This document shows positions 57,205-64,000 of a DNA stretch of 64,000 nucleotides, piece after piece. How positions within the stretch are numbered: the first letter of the stretch is position 1; the number at the start of each line of letters is the position of its first letter. The notes beneath the pieces were generated by a model. That model saw nothing but the letters and a program-made list of their open reading frames with translations. It searched no databases and was not told the DNA's origin. Where the stretch lies: positions 682,001 to 746,000 of the forward strand of contig NZ_CABVIY010000002.1 in assembly GCF_902498195.1 (NCBI RefSeq), in the 5' to 3' direction. A program made the translations under genes and the position numbers. Source of the DNA: Pseudomonas fluorescens (lineage in GTDB: Bacteria > Pseudomonadota > Gammaproteobacteria > Pseudomonadales > Pseudomonadaceae).

Positions 57205-57507
57205 TCAGAGCTCTTTAGTGAAGGTTTTGAGGAATTCCTGGATGGTTTCCTCATTGCGTTTGAAGAAGTGCCACTGGCCGACCTTGCGGCTGCTGATCAG
57301 GCCGGCGCGTTGCAGGGTCGCCAAATGGGCGGACACCGTGGACTGCGATAAACCGCAACGTTGATCGATCTGCCCGGCGCAAACGCCGTGCTCGTTGCTG
57401 TGGGACTGGTCTGGAAATTCGACGTCCGGGTCTTTGAGCCAGTGCAGGATTTCTCGCCGTACCGGGTGCGCCAGGGCTTTTATTATTTCGTCGATATTGA
57501 GGGTCAT
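57205..57507 (-). CDS. ArsR-family regulator with two cysteines
   Basis: Winged-helix repressor of 100 residues. MTLNIDEIIKALAHPVRREILHWLK and LSQSTVSAHLATLQRAGLISSRKVGQWHFFKRNEE give the ArsR HTH and wing. Cys43 and Cys51 (HGVCAGQIDQRCGLSQ) lie just before the recognition helix. This is unlike the classic metal sites ELCVCDL/DxHx10H, and could be thiol-redox sensing. First gene of the operon with MFS and xenB. Confidence 0.88.
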   Translation of the reverse strand: MTLNIDEIIKALAHPVRREILHWLKDPDVEFPDQSHSNEHGVCAGQIDQRCGLSQSTVSAHLATLQRAGLISSRKVGQWHFFKRNEETIQEFLKTFTKEL

Positions 57508-57531
57508 GGTGTGGGCTCGTGATGTGTAAAA

Positions 57532-57634
57532 CGCTATATCGCGATGAGGCGAAATTTATATCGTTGTTTCGCGATACGCCAATATGATTTCGGTCTGATG
57601 ACCGAGCAAATCGCTATATCGGGTTATAACGATA
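57532..57634. promoter_or_regulatory. Operator array between arsR and acpH
   Basis: CGCTATATCG occurs at 57532-57541 and 57612-57621; an inverted pair ATATCG/CGCGATA sits at about 57558-57576, and TATCG/CGATA at 57617-57634. Probably the target of the adjacent ArsR protein. Confidence 0.6.
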
Positions 57635-57677
57635 CATAGTCTGTATGGTGACCGGGGCGCAGTGCTAAGCTGCGACC

Positions 57678-58250
57678 ATGAATTATCTCGCACATCTTCA
57701 TCTCGGTGGGCAGCGTCCCGGTCAATTGCTCGGCAGTCTGTATGGCGATTTCGTCAAGGGACGGCTGCAAGGGCAGTTCGACCCGGAGATTGAACTTGCC
57801 ATCGCGCTGCATCGCCGCATCGACGTGTTCACCGATCGCCATCCGCTGGTGGATGCCTCGTTGTCGCGTTTCTCCCTGACCCGCCGGCGTTATGCGGGAA
57901 TCGTCCTCGACGTGTTTTTCGACCACTGCCTGGCACGGGACTGGCGGTTGTACGCGGACCGGCCACTGGAGCTGTTCACCTCGGACGTATACCGGGTGTT
58001 GTCCAGCCAGCCCCAATTGCCGGAGCGTCTGGCGAAGATCGCACCGCACATGGTGGCCAATGACTGGTTGGGTTCTTACCGGGAATTTGAAGTGCTGGAG
58101 CAGGTGCTGCGGGGGATTTCCCGGCGCCTGACCAAGCCTGAGGAACTGGCGGCGGCGATGCAGGAGTTACGGGTGTTGTATGAACCGTTGAGCGAGGACT
58201 TTCGGTTGTTCTACCCGCAGCTTCAGGAATTTGCGCAGCAACGGATGTAG
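57678..58250 (+). CDS. acpH: ACP phosphodiesterase
   Basis: Hydrolase of 190 residues that removes 4'-phosphopantetheine from holo-ACP. MNYLAHLHLGGQRPGQLLGSLYGDFVKG with conserved His/Asp metal ligands, HRRIDVFTDRHPL, and VLDVFFDHCLARDWRLYA are family landmarks (HD-like fold). Length matches AcpH (about 193). Confidence 0.92.
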   Translation: MNYLAHLHLGGQRPGQLLGSLYGDFVKGRLQGQFDPEIELAIALHRRIDVFTDRHPLVDASLSRFSLTRRRYAGIVLDVFFDHCLARDWRLYADRPLELFTSDVYRVLSSQPQLPERLAKIAPHMVANDWLGSYREFEVLEQVLRGISRRLTKPEELAAAMQELRVLYEPLSEDFRLFYPQLQEFAQQRM

Positions 58251-58258
58251 CGAAGATC

Positions 58259-58336
58259 AAAAGATCGCAGCCTTCGGCAGCTCCTACATGGGTGCGGTGT
58301 TCACCCTGTAGGAGCTGCCGAAGGCTGCGATCTTTT
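58259..58336. repeat. REP pair (GATCGCAGCC family)
   Basis: Inverted AAGATCGCAGCCTTCGGCAG copies between convergent acpH and olsA. Confidence 0.9.
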
Positions 58337-58340
58337 TCTG

Positions 58341-59135
58341 TCAGGCGGCGATCAGTTCGCCGGCACACCGTGGTTCGGCAGGTTTTGTCACTTCACCAAA
58401 CAACGCCTTCTGCACCACCTGCTGCGCTTCGAACGCCAGCGCGGCACGTTCGCGACCTTCGCAGGCAATCGGCTTGAGCAGATGAATCTCCACATGGCCG
58501 CGATCATTGGCAAACAAGCGCATCAGGTGTGACAGCAAATCGTCATCGCCAATGAACGGCGCGAGGGTGTCGGGTTCGCCGCCACGCACATAACGAATCG
58601 CCACCGGTTGCAGCTTCACCTCGGAATCAATCGCCGCCGACAGCAGGCGACCGTGGAAGGTGCGCAGGGAACGGCCATCGGTGGTGGTGCCTTCAGGGAA
58701 CATCAGCAGCGGATGTGCCTGTTGCAAGTGGCGGGTCATTTGTTTGCGGATCAACTGGCTGTCGCCCGCACCCCGACGGATGAACAGGCTGCCGGCCTTG
58801 GCCGCCAGCCAGCCCGCGACCGGCCAGGTGCGTACTTCGGCCTTGGACAGGAACGACAGCGGGGTGAGCATGCCCAGCAACGGAATGTCGGTCCAGGACA
58901 CGTGATTGCTGACCCAGAGCATCGGCGACTTCGGCAGCTCGCCGTGAACCGTCACGTCGAAGGGCAGGGCATTGCTCAGGCGCGCCATGAAAAACCGCGA
59001 CCAGCGCTGCCGGCGCACCATCGAATGAGCCAGGCCCAGGCGCTCGAACACCCCGAACACGCTGGCCATGGTCAGGCCCAGCGTCACCACCAGCAGCACT
59101 CGCGCGATTCGCGCGTACACGCGCAACCGACGCAT
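58341..59135 (-). CDS. olsA: Lyso-ornithine lipid O-acyltransferase (PlsC family)
   Basis: Membrane acyltransferase of 264 residues that adds the second acyl chain in ornithine-lipid synthesis. N-terminal TM segment, catalytic VSNHVSWTDIPLL (HX4D), FIRRGAGDSQLIRKQMTRHL and FPEGTTTDGRSLRTFHGRLL. Its ATG overlaps the olsB stop (TAATG), showing coupling. Confidence 0.9.
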   Translation of the reverse strand: MRRLRVYARIARVLLVVTLGLTMASVFGVFERLGLAHSMVRRQRWSRFFMARLSNALPFDVTVHGELPKSPMLWVSNHVSWTDIPLLGMLTPLSFLSKAEVRTWPVAGWLAAKAGSLFIRRGAGDSQLIRKQMTRHLQQAHPLLMFPEGTTTDGRSLRTFHGRLLSAAIDSEVKLQPVAIRYVRGGEPDTLAPFIGDDDLLSHLMRLFANDRGHVEIHLLKPIACEGRERAALAFEAQQVVQKALFGEVTKPAEPRCAGELIAA

Positions 59136-59890
59136 TACACAGCCGCCTTGAAGTGTTTGGCGTAGCGCGGGCAGAGTTCGTCGCGCTTGAGCAGGATGAA
59201 CACGTCGGCGACCTGGAAGTCTTCGTCCCAGCACGGCTCGCCGCAAATCTTCGCTCCCAGGCGCATGTAAGCCTTGAGCAGTGGCGGCATTTCGGCGATC
59301 ACGTTGGAGGGGATGTCCAGGGTCGGCAGCGGCTTTTTCGGTTCGGCCCGCAGGTGCTCGGTGCACAGGTAGCGCTCGCGCAGGCGCTGCATGATGGCGT
59401 GGGCCTGAATGCCGCCGTCCTGCATCGGAATGCTCGCGCAACCCATCAGGTAGCTGTAGCCGCCCTGGTTCAGCACATCGGCCAGCTCGCCCCAGAGCAC
59501 GGCGATGGTGCCGCCGTTGCGGTAGGCCGGGTCGACGCAGGTACGCCCGATTTCCAGGATAGGGCCCTTCAAATGAATCAGGCCGTGCAGGCTGAATTCT
59601 TCTTCGCTGTAGAACTTGCCCAGGCTGCTGGCGGCCGTGTGGTCGAGCAGGCGGGTGGTCGCCACCAGGCGCCCGGTGTTCAAGTCACGCACGCCGATGT
59701 GGGCGCAGTGTACGTCGTAGTCATCCATGTCCAGACCCAGTTCCGCGCCTTTGAGCCTGGCGTTGAACTCGCCGCTGAACACGTTGAAGCGCAAGGCCTG
59801 GGCTTCCTGCAAAGCCTCGGCGCCTATCAGACGTTCGGCTTGCAGGCGGCGTTCGTTGCCGGTGTCGCTGATGCGGGCGATCTGAGTCAT
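59135..59890 (-). CDS. olsB: L-ornithine N-alpha-acyltransferase
   Basis: GNAT-fold acyltransferase of 251 residues that makes lyso-ornithine lipid from 3-hydroxyacyl-ACP and ornithine. [76 protein letters not shown] and [10 protein letters not shown] are the OlsB pattern. A Pho-box-like site lies upstream. Confidence 0.92.
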   Translation of the reverse strand: MTQIARISDTGNERRLQAERLIGAEALQEAQALRFNVFSGEFNARLKGAELGLDMDDYDVHCAHIGVRDLNTGRLVATTRLLDHTAASSLGKFYSEEEFSLHGLIHLKGPILEIGRTCVDPAYRNGGTIAVLWGELADVLNQGGYSYLMGCASIPMQDGGIQAHAIMQRLRERYLCTEHLRAEPKKPLPTLDIPSNVIAEMPPLLKAYMRLGAKICGEPCWDEDFQVADVFILLKRDELCPRYAKHFKAAV

Positions 59891-60010
59891 GGCGAATCTC
59901 CGTGCGGGCTGCTCACCCGTCTTGGGGTTACAGCGGATCGACTTTCTTTATCCAGCCTTGTTGTGCAAAGTCAGGCTATGTAGCCCCGGTGTCATCGCCG
60001 TTAAGCTTTG

Positions 60011-60028
60011 GTGATGCTTATATGACAG
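60011..60028 (-). promoter_or_regulatory. Candidate Pho box upstream of olsB
   Basis: On the minus strand: CTGTCATATAAGCATCAC. The first half is a perfect Pho-box half-site, but the second matches poorly (3 of 7). About 120 bases before olsB. Confidence 0.35.
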
Positions 60029-60045
60029 CCCACAAGGAGCCTCTT

Positions 60046-60924
60046 ATGCCCTGGCAAACCCTGTTGAATCGCCGCGATCGCTTGCCCGCCGACCCGGACC
60101 TGGGCGAGGGGTTCGCGGCGCTGTTGCAGCTGTTGGGCAACGTCACCCCGTTTGAGCTGGCCGTGGCGGGCGGGCGCCTGATGGCGACGCCGGGGCTGGC
60201 GTTTCTGGTGGGGTATCAGGCGGCGCTGCGCATGTTGTGGCCGAGTGCACCGTCGAGCCTGGGCGCGATGTGCGCGACCGAGCAACGCCGTTTGCGACCG
60301 GCCGACATGCAAACCCGCCTGAACGGTTTGCGCTTGAGCGGGCAAAAGGATTTCGTCACTGCCGGCGATGCCGCCGACTGGCTGTTGATCGCCGCCCGCA
60401 GCGAACAGCCCGGTGAAAACCCGCGCCTGAGCCTGGCGGTGGTCTACCCCGGTGAGCCGGGCGTGCGCGTGGAAAAACTGCCGGCGATCCCGTTGATGCC
60501 GGACATCAGCCACGGCCGGCTGTTTCTGGATAACGCGCTGTGCGAGTTGCTGGCGGGGGATGGCTGGGATGCCTACGTCAAACCGTTTCGCACGCTTGAA
60601 GACATCTATGTGCTCAGCGCAATGACGGCGTGGCTGTATGGCGTCGGCCAGGACTGTGACTGGCCGCAAACCCTGCTACTGCGCTTGCTGGCGCTGTTGG
60701 CGGGGTGTGCGGAGGTCAGTCGTCAGGCGCCGGGTAATGCGGCGGGGCATGTGCTGCTAGGCGGGTTGTTTGCGCAGTTCGAGGCGCTAAAGAGTGAGAT
60801 CAATGACGCGCTGGCCGAAGGGCCGCCATCGTGGGCGGCGATGTGGCAGCGCGATCAGGCGGTGATGGATCTGGCGGCGGGGGCGCGGGGTAAGCGGTTG
60901 GCCAAGGCATTGGCGGCGTATTGA
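60046..60924 (+). CDS. Shortened acyl-CoA-dehydrogenase-like protein
   Basis: Protein of 292 residues resembling the middle and part of the C-terminal region of acyl-CoA dehydrogenases (LNGLRLSGQKDFVTAGDAADWLLIAARSE, LMPDISHGRLFLDNALCELLAGDGWDAYVKPFRTLED). ATG 60046 follows AAGGAGC. Canonical enzymes are 380 or more residues, so the N-terminal helical domain and probably the catalytic base helix are missing. It could be a degenerate paralogue with a new role. Divergent from olsB. Confidence 0.7.
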   Translation: MPWQTLLNRRDRLPADPDLGEGFAALLQLLGNVTPFELAVAGGRLMATPGLAFLVGYQAALRMLWPSAPSSLGAMCATEQRRLRPADMQTRLNGLRLSGQKDFVTAGDAADWLLIAARSEQPGENPRLSLAVVYPGEPGVRVEKLPAIPLMPDISHGRLFLDNALCELLAGDGWDAYVKPFRTLEDIYVLSAMTAWLYGVGQDCDWPQTLLLRLLALLAGCAEVSRQAPGNAAGHVLLGGLFAQFEALKSEINDALAEGPPSWAAMWQRDQAVMDLAAGARGKRLAKALAAY

Positions 60925-60931
60925 AGGGCCC

Positions 60932-61018
60932 TTGTAGGAGCTGCCGAAGGCTGCGATCTTTTGATTTTGCTTTTCAGGATCAGGATCAAAAGATCGCAGC
61001 CTTCGGCAGCTCCTACAG
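60932..61018. repeat. REP pair (GATCGCAGCC family), reversed arrangement
   Basis: Here the GTAGGAGCTGCCGAAGG arm comes first and AGATCGCAGCC second, the opposite order to the other pairs of this family. Confidence 0.88.
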
Positions 61019-61079
61019 AGAACAAGAGTGTCATTTAATTGGGCTAGGCTCAGCAGGTTCATTCTCATGAGCCCCCACC

Positions 61080-62174
61080 ATGCCCAAAGGCTTGTCCCTG
61101 TTTTTCATCCTGTTGTTCAGCCTTACGGTCCACGCCGAACACTGGCCTGCCGAGCAATGGCCAACCGGCCCGACTGTCAGCGGCCCGGCACTCCAGGCAC
61201 TTGAGGCCTACGCCTTCCCACCCCGCGACGACACCACTCGCCAAGGCATTCGCACCGACGCCTTGCTGGTGATCCGCGACGGTCAGTTGATCTACGAACG
61301 CTACGCCGGCCCCACCACCGCCCACACACCCCACCTGACCTGGTCGATCAGCAAGAGCCTGATGGCCAGCGTCCTCGGCGTGGCTTACGGCGAAGGCCGG
61401 TTCAAGCTTCAGGACCAGGTTGCCCGGTTCTACCCGCCACTGGCGAAACACCCGCAAATGACGATGGCCGACCTGCTGCACTGGGCTTCCGGCCTGGATT
61501 GGCAGGAAGACTACGAATACGCCCCCCTGAAGTCTTCGGTGGTGGCCATGCTCTACACCCGTGGTCACCCGGACATGGCTGCGTTCACCGCCGATCACGA
61601 CAGCCATGCCGCACCGGGGCAGGCGTTTCGCTATTCCAGCGGTGACAGCAACCTTTTGTCCGCCGCGCTGAAAACCATCGTCGGCCCGGACCGTTACGCG
61701 GATTATCCGTGGACGGCCCTGTTCGAGCCGCTGGGCATTCGTCATGCGGTCTGGGAGACCGACGCCACGGGCACCTTCGTCGCCTCGTCCTATGCCTACC
61801 TCACCGCGCGGGACCTGGCCCGCATCGGCCTGTTGATGGCGCGCGACGGTCGCTGGGGCGAGCGGCAATTGCTGCCCAGGGATTGGGTTGCGTTCAATCG
61901 CGAGCCGTTCATTCACTACCGTGCCCATCAGGATGATGCGGTGCCCGGCGGTCATTGGTGGCTGAACCGGGCGGTGGATAGCGCATCACAACCCTGGCCT
62001 GATGCGCCTGCCGATACCTTCGCCGCGCTGGGGCATTGGGGACAGGCGCTGTACGTGATCCCCAGCGAAAACCTGGTGATCGTGCGTTACGGCGACGATC
62101 GTGATGGCGGCTATCGCCATAACGAACTGCTCAAGCTCGCGCTCAAGGCCTTTGCCGGGAAGGTGCAGCCATGA
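61080..62174 (+). CDS. Secreted serine hydrolase (class C beta-lactamase fold)
   Basis: Exported hydrolase of 364 residues. Signal peptide ends LTVHA-EHW. Nucleophile motif SISK (residues 89-92) in TWSISKSLMASVLG, Tyr motif YSSGDSN, and the C-terminal HWG (GHWGQALYVIP) at the KTG position. Resembles the esterase/DD-peptidase group. Substrate unknown. Overlaps the following gene by 4 bases (ATGA). Confidence 0.85.
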   Translation: MPKGLSLFFILLFSLTVHAEHWPAEQWPTGPTVSGPALQALEAYAFPPRDDTTRQGIRTDALLVIRDGQLIYERYAGPTTAHTPHLTWSISKSLMASVLGVAYGEGRFKLQDQVARFYPPLAKHPQMTMADLLHWASGLDWQEDYEYAPLKSSVVAMLYTRGHPDMAAFTADHDSHAAPGQAFRYSSGDSNLLSAALKTIVGPDRYADYPWTALFEPLGIRHAVWETDATGTFVASSYAYLTARDLARIGLLMARDGRWGERQLLPRDWVAFNREPFIHYRAHQDDAVPGGHWWLNRAVDSASQPWPDAPADTFAALGHWGQALYVIPSENLVIVRYGDDRDGGYRHNELLKLALKAFAGKVQP

Positions 62175-62494
62175 GCGGTTTCATCAGGCGTCGACCGATC
62201 CTCTCTCTGTTGCTGATCCTGCTGGTCGTCTTGTTCGGCTGGATCTGGCAGGAGCGGGTAGCGCTGTGGGCATTCCCGGACATCATCAGCGCCTACACCG
62301 CTAAGGAATACTGCTCGTGCCGGTATGTGATGAACAATGACGCCGGGTATTGTCAGGGCTATGTGAAGCAGTGGCTGCCCGTCAGCGGCTTTACCGATGA
62401 CACCACCAGCAAGCGCGTCACCGTCAGCGGCCTGGGGCGCAGCAACGGCGCGGTGTGGATCGGCGAGCGAGAGGGTTGCCGACTTTCCCCATGA
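62171..62494 (+). CDS. Small Cys-containing membrane-anchored protein
   Basis: Unrecognised 107-residue protein. An N-terminal TM anchor (RRPILSLLLILLVVLFGWIW) is followed by a periplasmic part with four Cys (EYCSCRY, AGYCQGY, EGCRL), probably disulphide-bonded. The ATGA overlap implies it is made with the serine hydrolase and may partner it. Confidence 0.65.
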   Translation: MSGFIRRRPILSLLLILLVVLFGWIWQERVALWAFPDIISAYTAKEYCSCRYVMNNDAGYCQGYVKQWLPVSGFTDDTTSKRVTVSGLGRSNGAVWIGEREGCRLSP

Positions 62495-62505
62495 TCACGC
62501 GAGAC

Positions 62506-62607
62506 CTGTAGGAGCGAGCCTGCTCGCGATGAACCCGGTCACGCCGCTGTGTGTCAGGCAGCCAGCGTTATCGTTGGCGACCATCGCGAGCATGCTCGCT
62601 CCTACAG
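62506..62607. repeat. REP pair, CTGTAGGAGCGAGC family
   Basis: Third REP family: CTGTAGGAGCGAGCCTGCTCGCGAT and inverted ATCGCGAGCATGCTCGCTCCTACAG, with about 50 bases between. Confidence 0.9.
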
Positions 62608-62774
62608 ATGTTTCGTGCCTCTGTGCCCCCCAGGTTCCACACCGTGGAACCACATTCGATTGTCCTCGCGCGTCACTCGCGGTTATCTGGCGGTGAGCGC
62701 GACCTGCCTTGATGTGTCGCGAAATCACAGCGAACAAAAAGAACGGGAACACACCCGGCTAGAGGACAATCGTC

Positions 62775-63950
62775 ATGACCCGACATCAGCACATCCTTGC
62801 CTGGCTCAACGACGTGGCCAGCGACCTGCACGCCACCCGCCAGGACATCCACGCCCACCCCGAGCTCGGTTTCGAGGAAAACCGCACGTCGGCGCTGGTG
62901 GCCCAATCCCTGACGGACTGGGGCTACGAGGTGCACTCCGGCGTCGGCAAGACCGGCGTGGTCGGCGTGCTGCGCAACGGCAGCAGCCCGCGCAAGCTCG
63001 GTATACGCGCGGACATGGATGCACTGCCGATCATCGAGAACACCGGCGCGGCCTACAGCAGTAAACATCAGGGCTGCATGCACGCCTGCGGGCACGACGG
63101 CCACACCACCATGCTGTTGGGCGCGGCACGCTACCTGGCGGCGACCCGTCAGTTCGACGGCACTCTGACCCTGATTTTCCAGCCCGCCGAGGAAGGCCAG
63201 GGCGGCGCCGAAGCGATGCTTGCCGACGGTTTGCTGGAGCGTTTCCCCTGCGATGCGCTGTTCGGCATGCACAACATGCCGGGCCTGCCGGCAGGACACC
63301 TGGGTTTTCGCGAAGGGCCGATGATGGCCTCGCAGGACCTGCTCACGGTCGTCATCGAAGGTGTCGGCGGCCACGGCTCGATGCCGCACCTGGCGGTGGA
63401 CCCGCTGGTGGCGGCGGCCAGCGTGGTCATGGCCCTGCAAACCGTGGTCGGGCGCAACATCGACGCGCAGCAGGCGGCGGTGGTGACGGTCGGTGCATTG
63501 CAGGCCGGGGAGGCGGCCAACGTCATCCCGCAACAGGCGATCCTGCGCCTGAGCCTGCGCGCCTTGAACGCCCAGGTCCGCGAGCAAACCCTGGAACGGG
63601 TGTGCGCAATCATCGAATCCCAGGCCCGCAGCTTCGGCTGCACCTCGACCATCGAACACCGTCCGGCCTACCCGGTACTGGTCAACCACGCCGCCGAAAC
63701 CGAGTTCGCCCGGCAAGTCGGCGTCGAACTGGTCGGTACCGAGGCCGTCGATGGCAACACCCCCAAGCTGATGGGCAGCGAGGACTTCGCCTGGATGCTG
63801 CAACGCTGCCCCGGCGCCTACCTGTTCATCGGCAACGGCGTCTCGCGGCCGATGGTGCACAACCCGGCCTACGACTTTAACGACGACATCCTGCTGACCG
63901 GCGCGGCGTATTGGGGCGCGCTGGCCGAGAGCTGGCTCAAGCCGGCCTGA
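62775..63950 (+). CDS. M20 family amidohydrolase (HipO/aminoacylase-like)
   Basis: Zinc/manganese amidohydrolase of 391 residues. Metal-site motifs: MHACGHDGHTTMLLG, FQPAEEGQGGAEAM, FGMHNMPGLPAG and GSEDFAWML. The dimerisation lid segment IEGVGGHGSMPHLAVDPLVAAA is in the middle. Related to hippurate hydrolase and N-acetyl-amino-acid deacylases; exact substrate unknown. AGAGGACAATCGTC precedes ATG 62775. Confidence 0.92.
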   Translation: MTRHQHILAWLNDVASDLHATRQDIHAHPELGFEENRTSALVAQSLTDWGYEVHSGVGKTGVVGVLRNGSSPRKLGIRADMDALPIIENTGAAYSSKHQGCMHACGHDGHTTMLLGAARYLAATRQFDGTLTLIFQPAEEGQGGAEAMLADGLLERFPCDALFGMHNMPGLPAGHLGFREGPMMASQDLLTVVIEGVGGHGSMPHLAVDPLVAAASVVMALQTVVGRNIDAQQAAVVTVGALQAGEAANVIPQQAILRLSLRALNAQVREQTLERVCAIIESQARSFGCTSTIEHRPAYPVLVNHAAETEFARQVGVELVGTEAVDGNTPKLMGSEDFAWMLQRCPGAYLFIGNGVSRPMVHNPAYDFNDDILLTGAAYWGALAESWLKPA

Positions 63951-64000
63951 CCCCCTCTCTTTCTACTGCCGTCGGACCGGGCGCGCGATGGCGTGCCCGG
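63951..64000. other. Window end, no feature seen
   Basis: Fifty bases after the amidohydrolase stop contain no recognisable element. Confidence 0.5.

Noticed and set aside
4586..62607. Repeated GTGGGAGC and GATCGCAGCC elements as a possible CRISPR array
   Set aside because: Copies are dispersed, palindromic and paired, with no regular spacers; they are REP elements.
1..64000. Search for tRNA, rRNA, insertion sequence, integrase, toxin-antitoxin or phage genes
   Set aside because: None seen on either strand by eye; short or diverged examples could have been missed.

Overview
The window is chromosomal DNA of a fluorescent pseudomonad, most likely of the Pseudomonas fluorescens group. Support comes from the high G+C coding sequence, three families of Pseudomonas-type REP palindromes, a complete pca (beta-ketoadipate) cluster with PcaR boxes, a TtgABC/EmhABC-type efflux operon with its TtgR operator, a braCDEFG leucine/isoleucine/valine transporter, and XenB-, OlsBA- and MucR-like proteins. 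No rRNA, tRNA, CRISPR array, insertion sequence or prophage was seen.

Layout. 1-8.7 kb: 3' part of dinG, a secreted agarase-like glycoside hydrolase, an EstB-like serine hydrolase, a Trp-rich OmpA-type lipoprotein, pdxH and a glycine-zipper lipoprotein. 8.7-15.5 kb: nhaA, a cysteine synthase/desulfhydrase-fold PLP enzyme, a COG2509-type FAD protein, a COG3650-like lipoprotein, and a divergent SDR/LysR pair. 15.7-20.7 kb: the bra operon (minus strand), with a hairpin between braC and braD. 21-24 kb: a DUF2288 protein and a 731-residue tubulin/FtsZ-superfamily protein carrying GGGTGSG. 24-32 kb: a GarR-like dehydrogenase overlapping tail-to-tail with a MHYT-GGDEF-EAL protein, a Spinster-type MFS carrier, and rapA. 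32-35.9 kb: small genes, including a ccoM-like 38-residue membrane peptide with an upstream Anr/FNR box, a Pit phosphate transporter, and a poorly annotated leader region.

35.9-46.8 kb: pcaR, pcaK, pcaIJF, pcaT, pcaB, pcaD, pcaC and an OprD-family porin. Together these encode uptake of 4-hydroxybenzoate or dicarboxylates and conversion of protocatechuate-derived carboxymuconate to succinyl-CoA and acetyl-CoA. The ring-cleavage genes pcaGH are not in the window. PcaR-box-like 15-mers lie before pcaR, pcaK, pcaI and the porin, so the porin probably belongs to the regulon.

47.2-53.9 kb: ttgCBA with divergent ttgR. 53.9-54.9 kb: an AT-rich islet with an orphan 210-residue protein beside a short tail that looks like the remnant of an older gene. 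54.9-57.5 kb: an arsR-MFS-xenB operon with an upstream array of TATCG/CGATA half-sites. 57.7-64 kb: acpH, olsBA (ornithine lipid synthesis), a shortened acyl-CoA-dehydrogenase-like protein, a serine hydrolase overlapping a Cys-rich membrane peptide, and an M20 amidohydrolase.

Most of the window is core metabolism and transport. The most promising under-described item is the chromosomal tubulin/FtsZ-like protein. Next are the two-cysteine ArsR-MFS-OYE operon, the AT-rich orphan islet and the structured leader with micro-ORFs near 35 kb. All functional names come from reading the translated sequences for familiar motifs; no database search was run.
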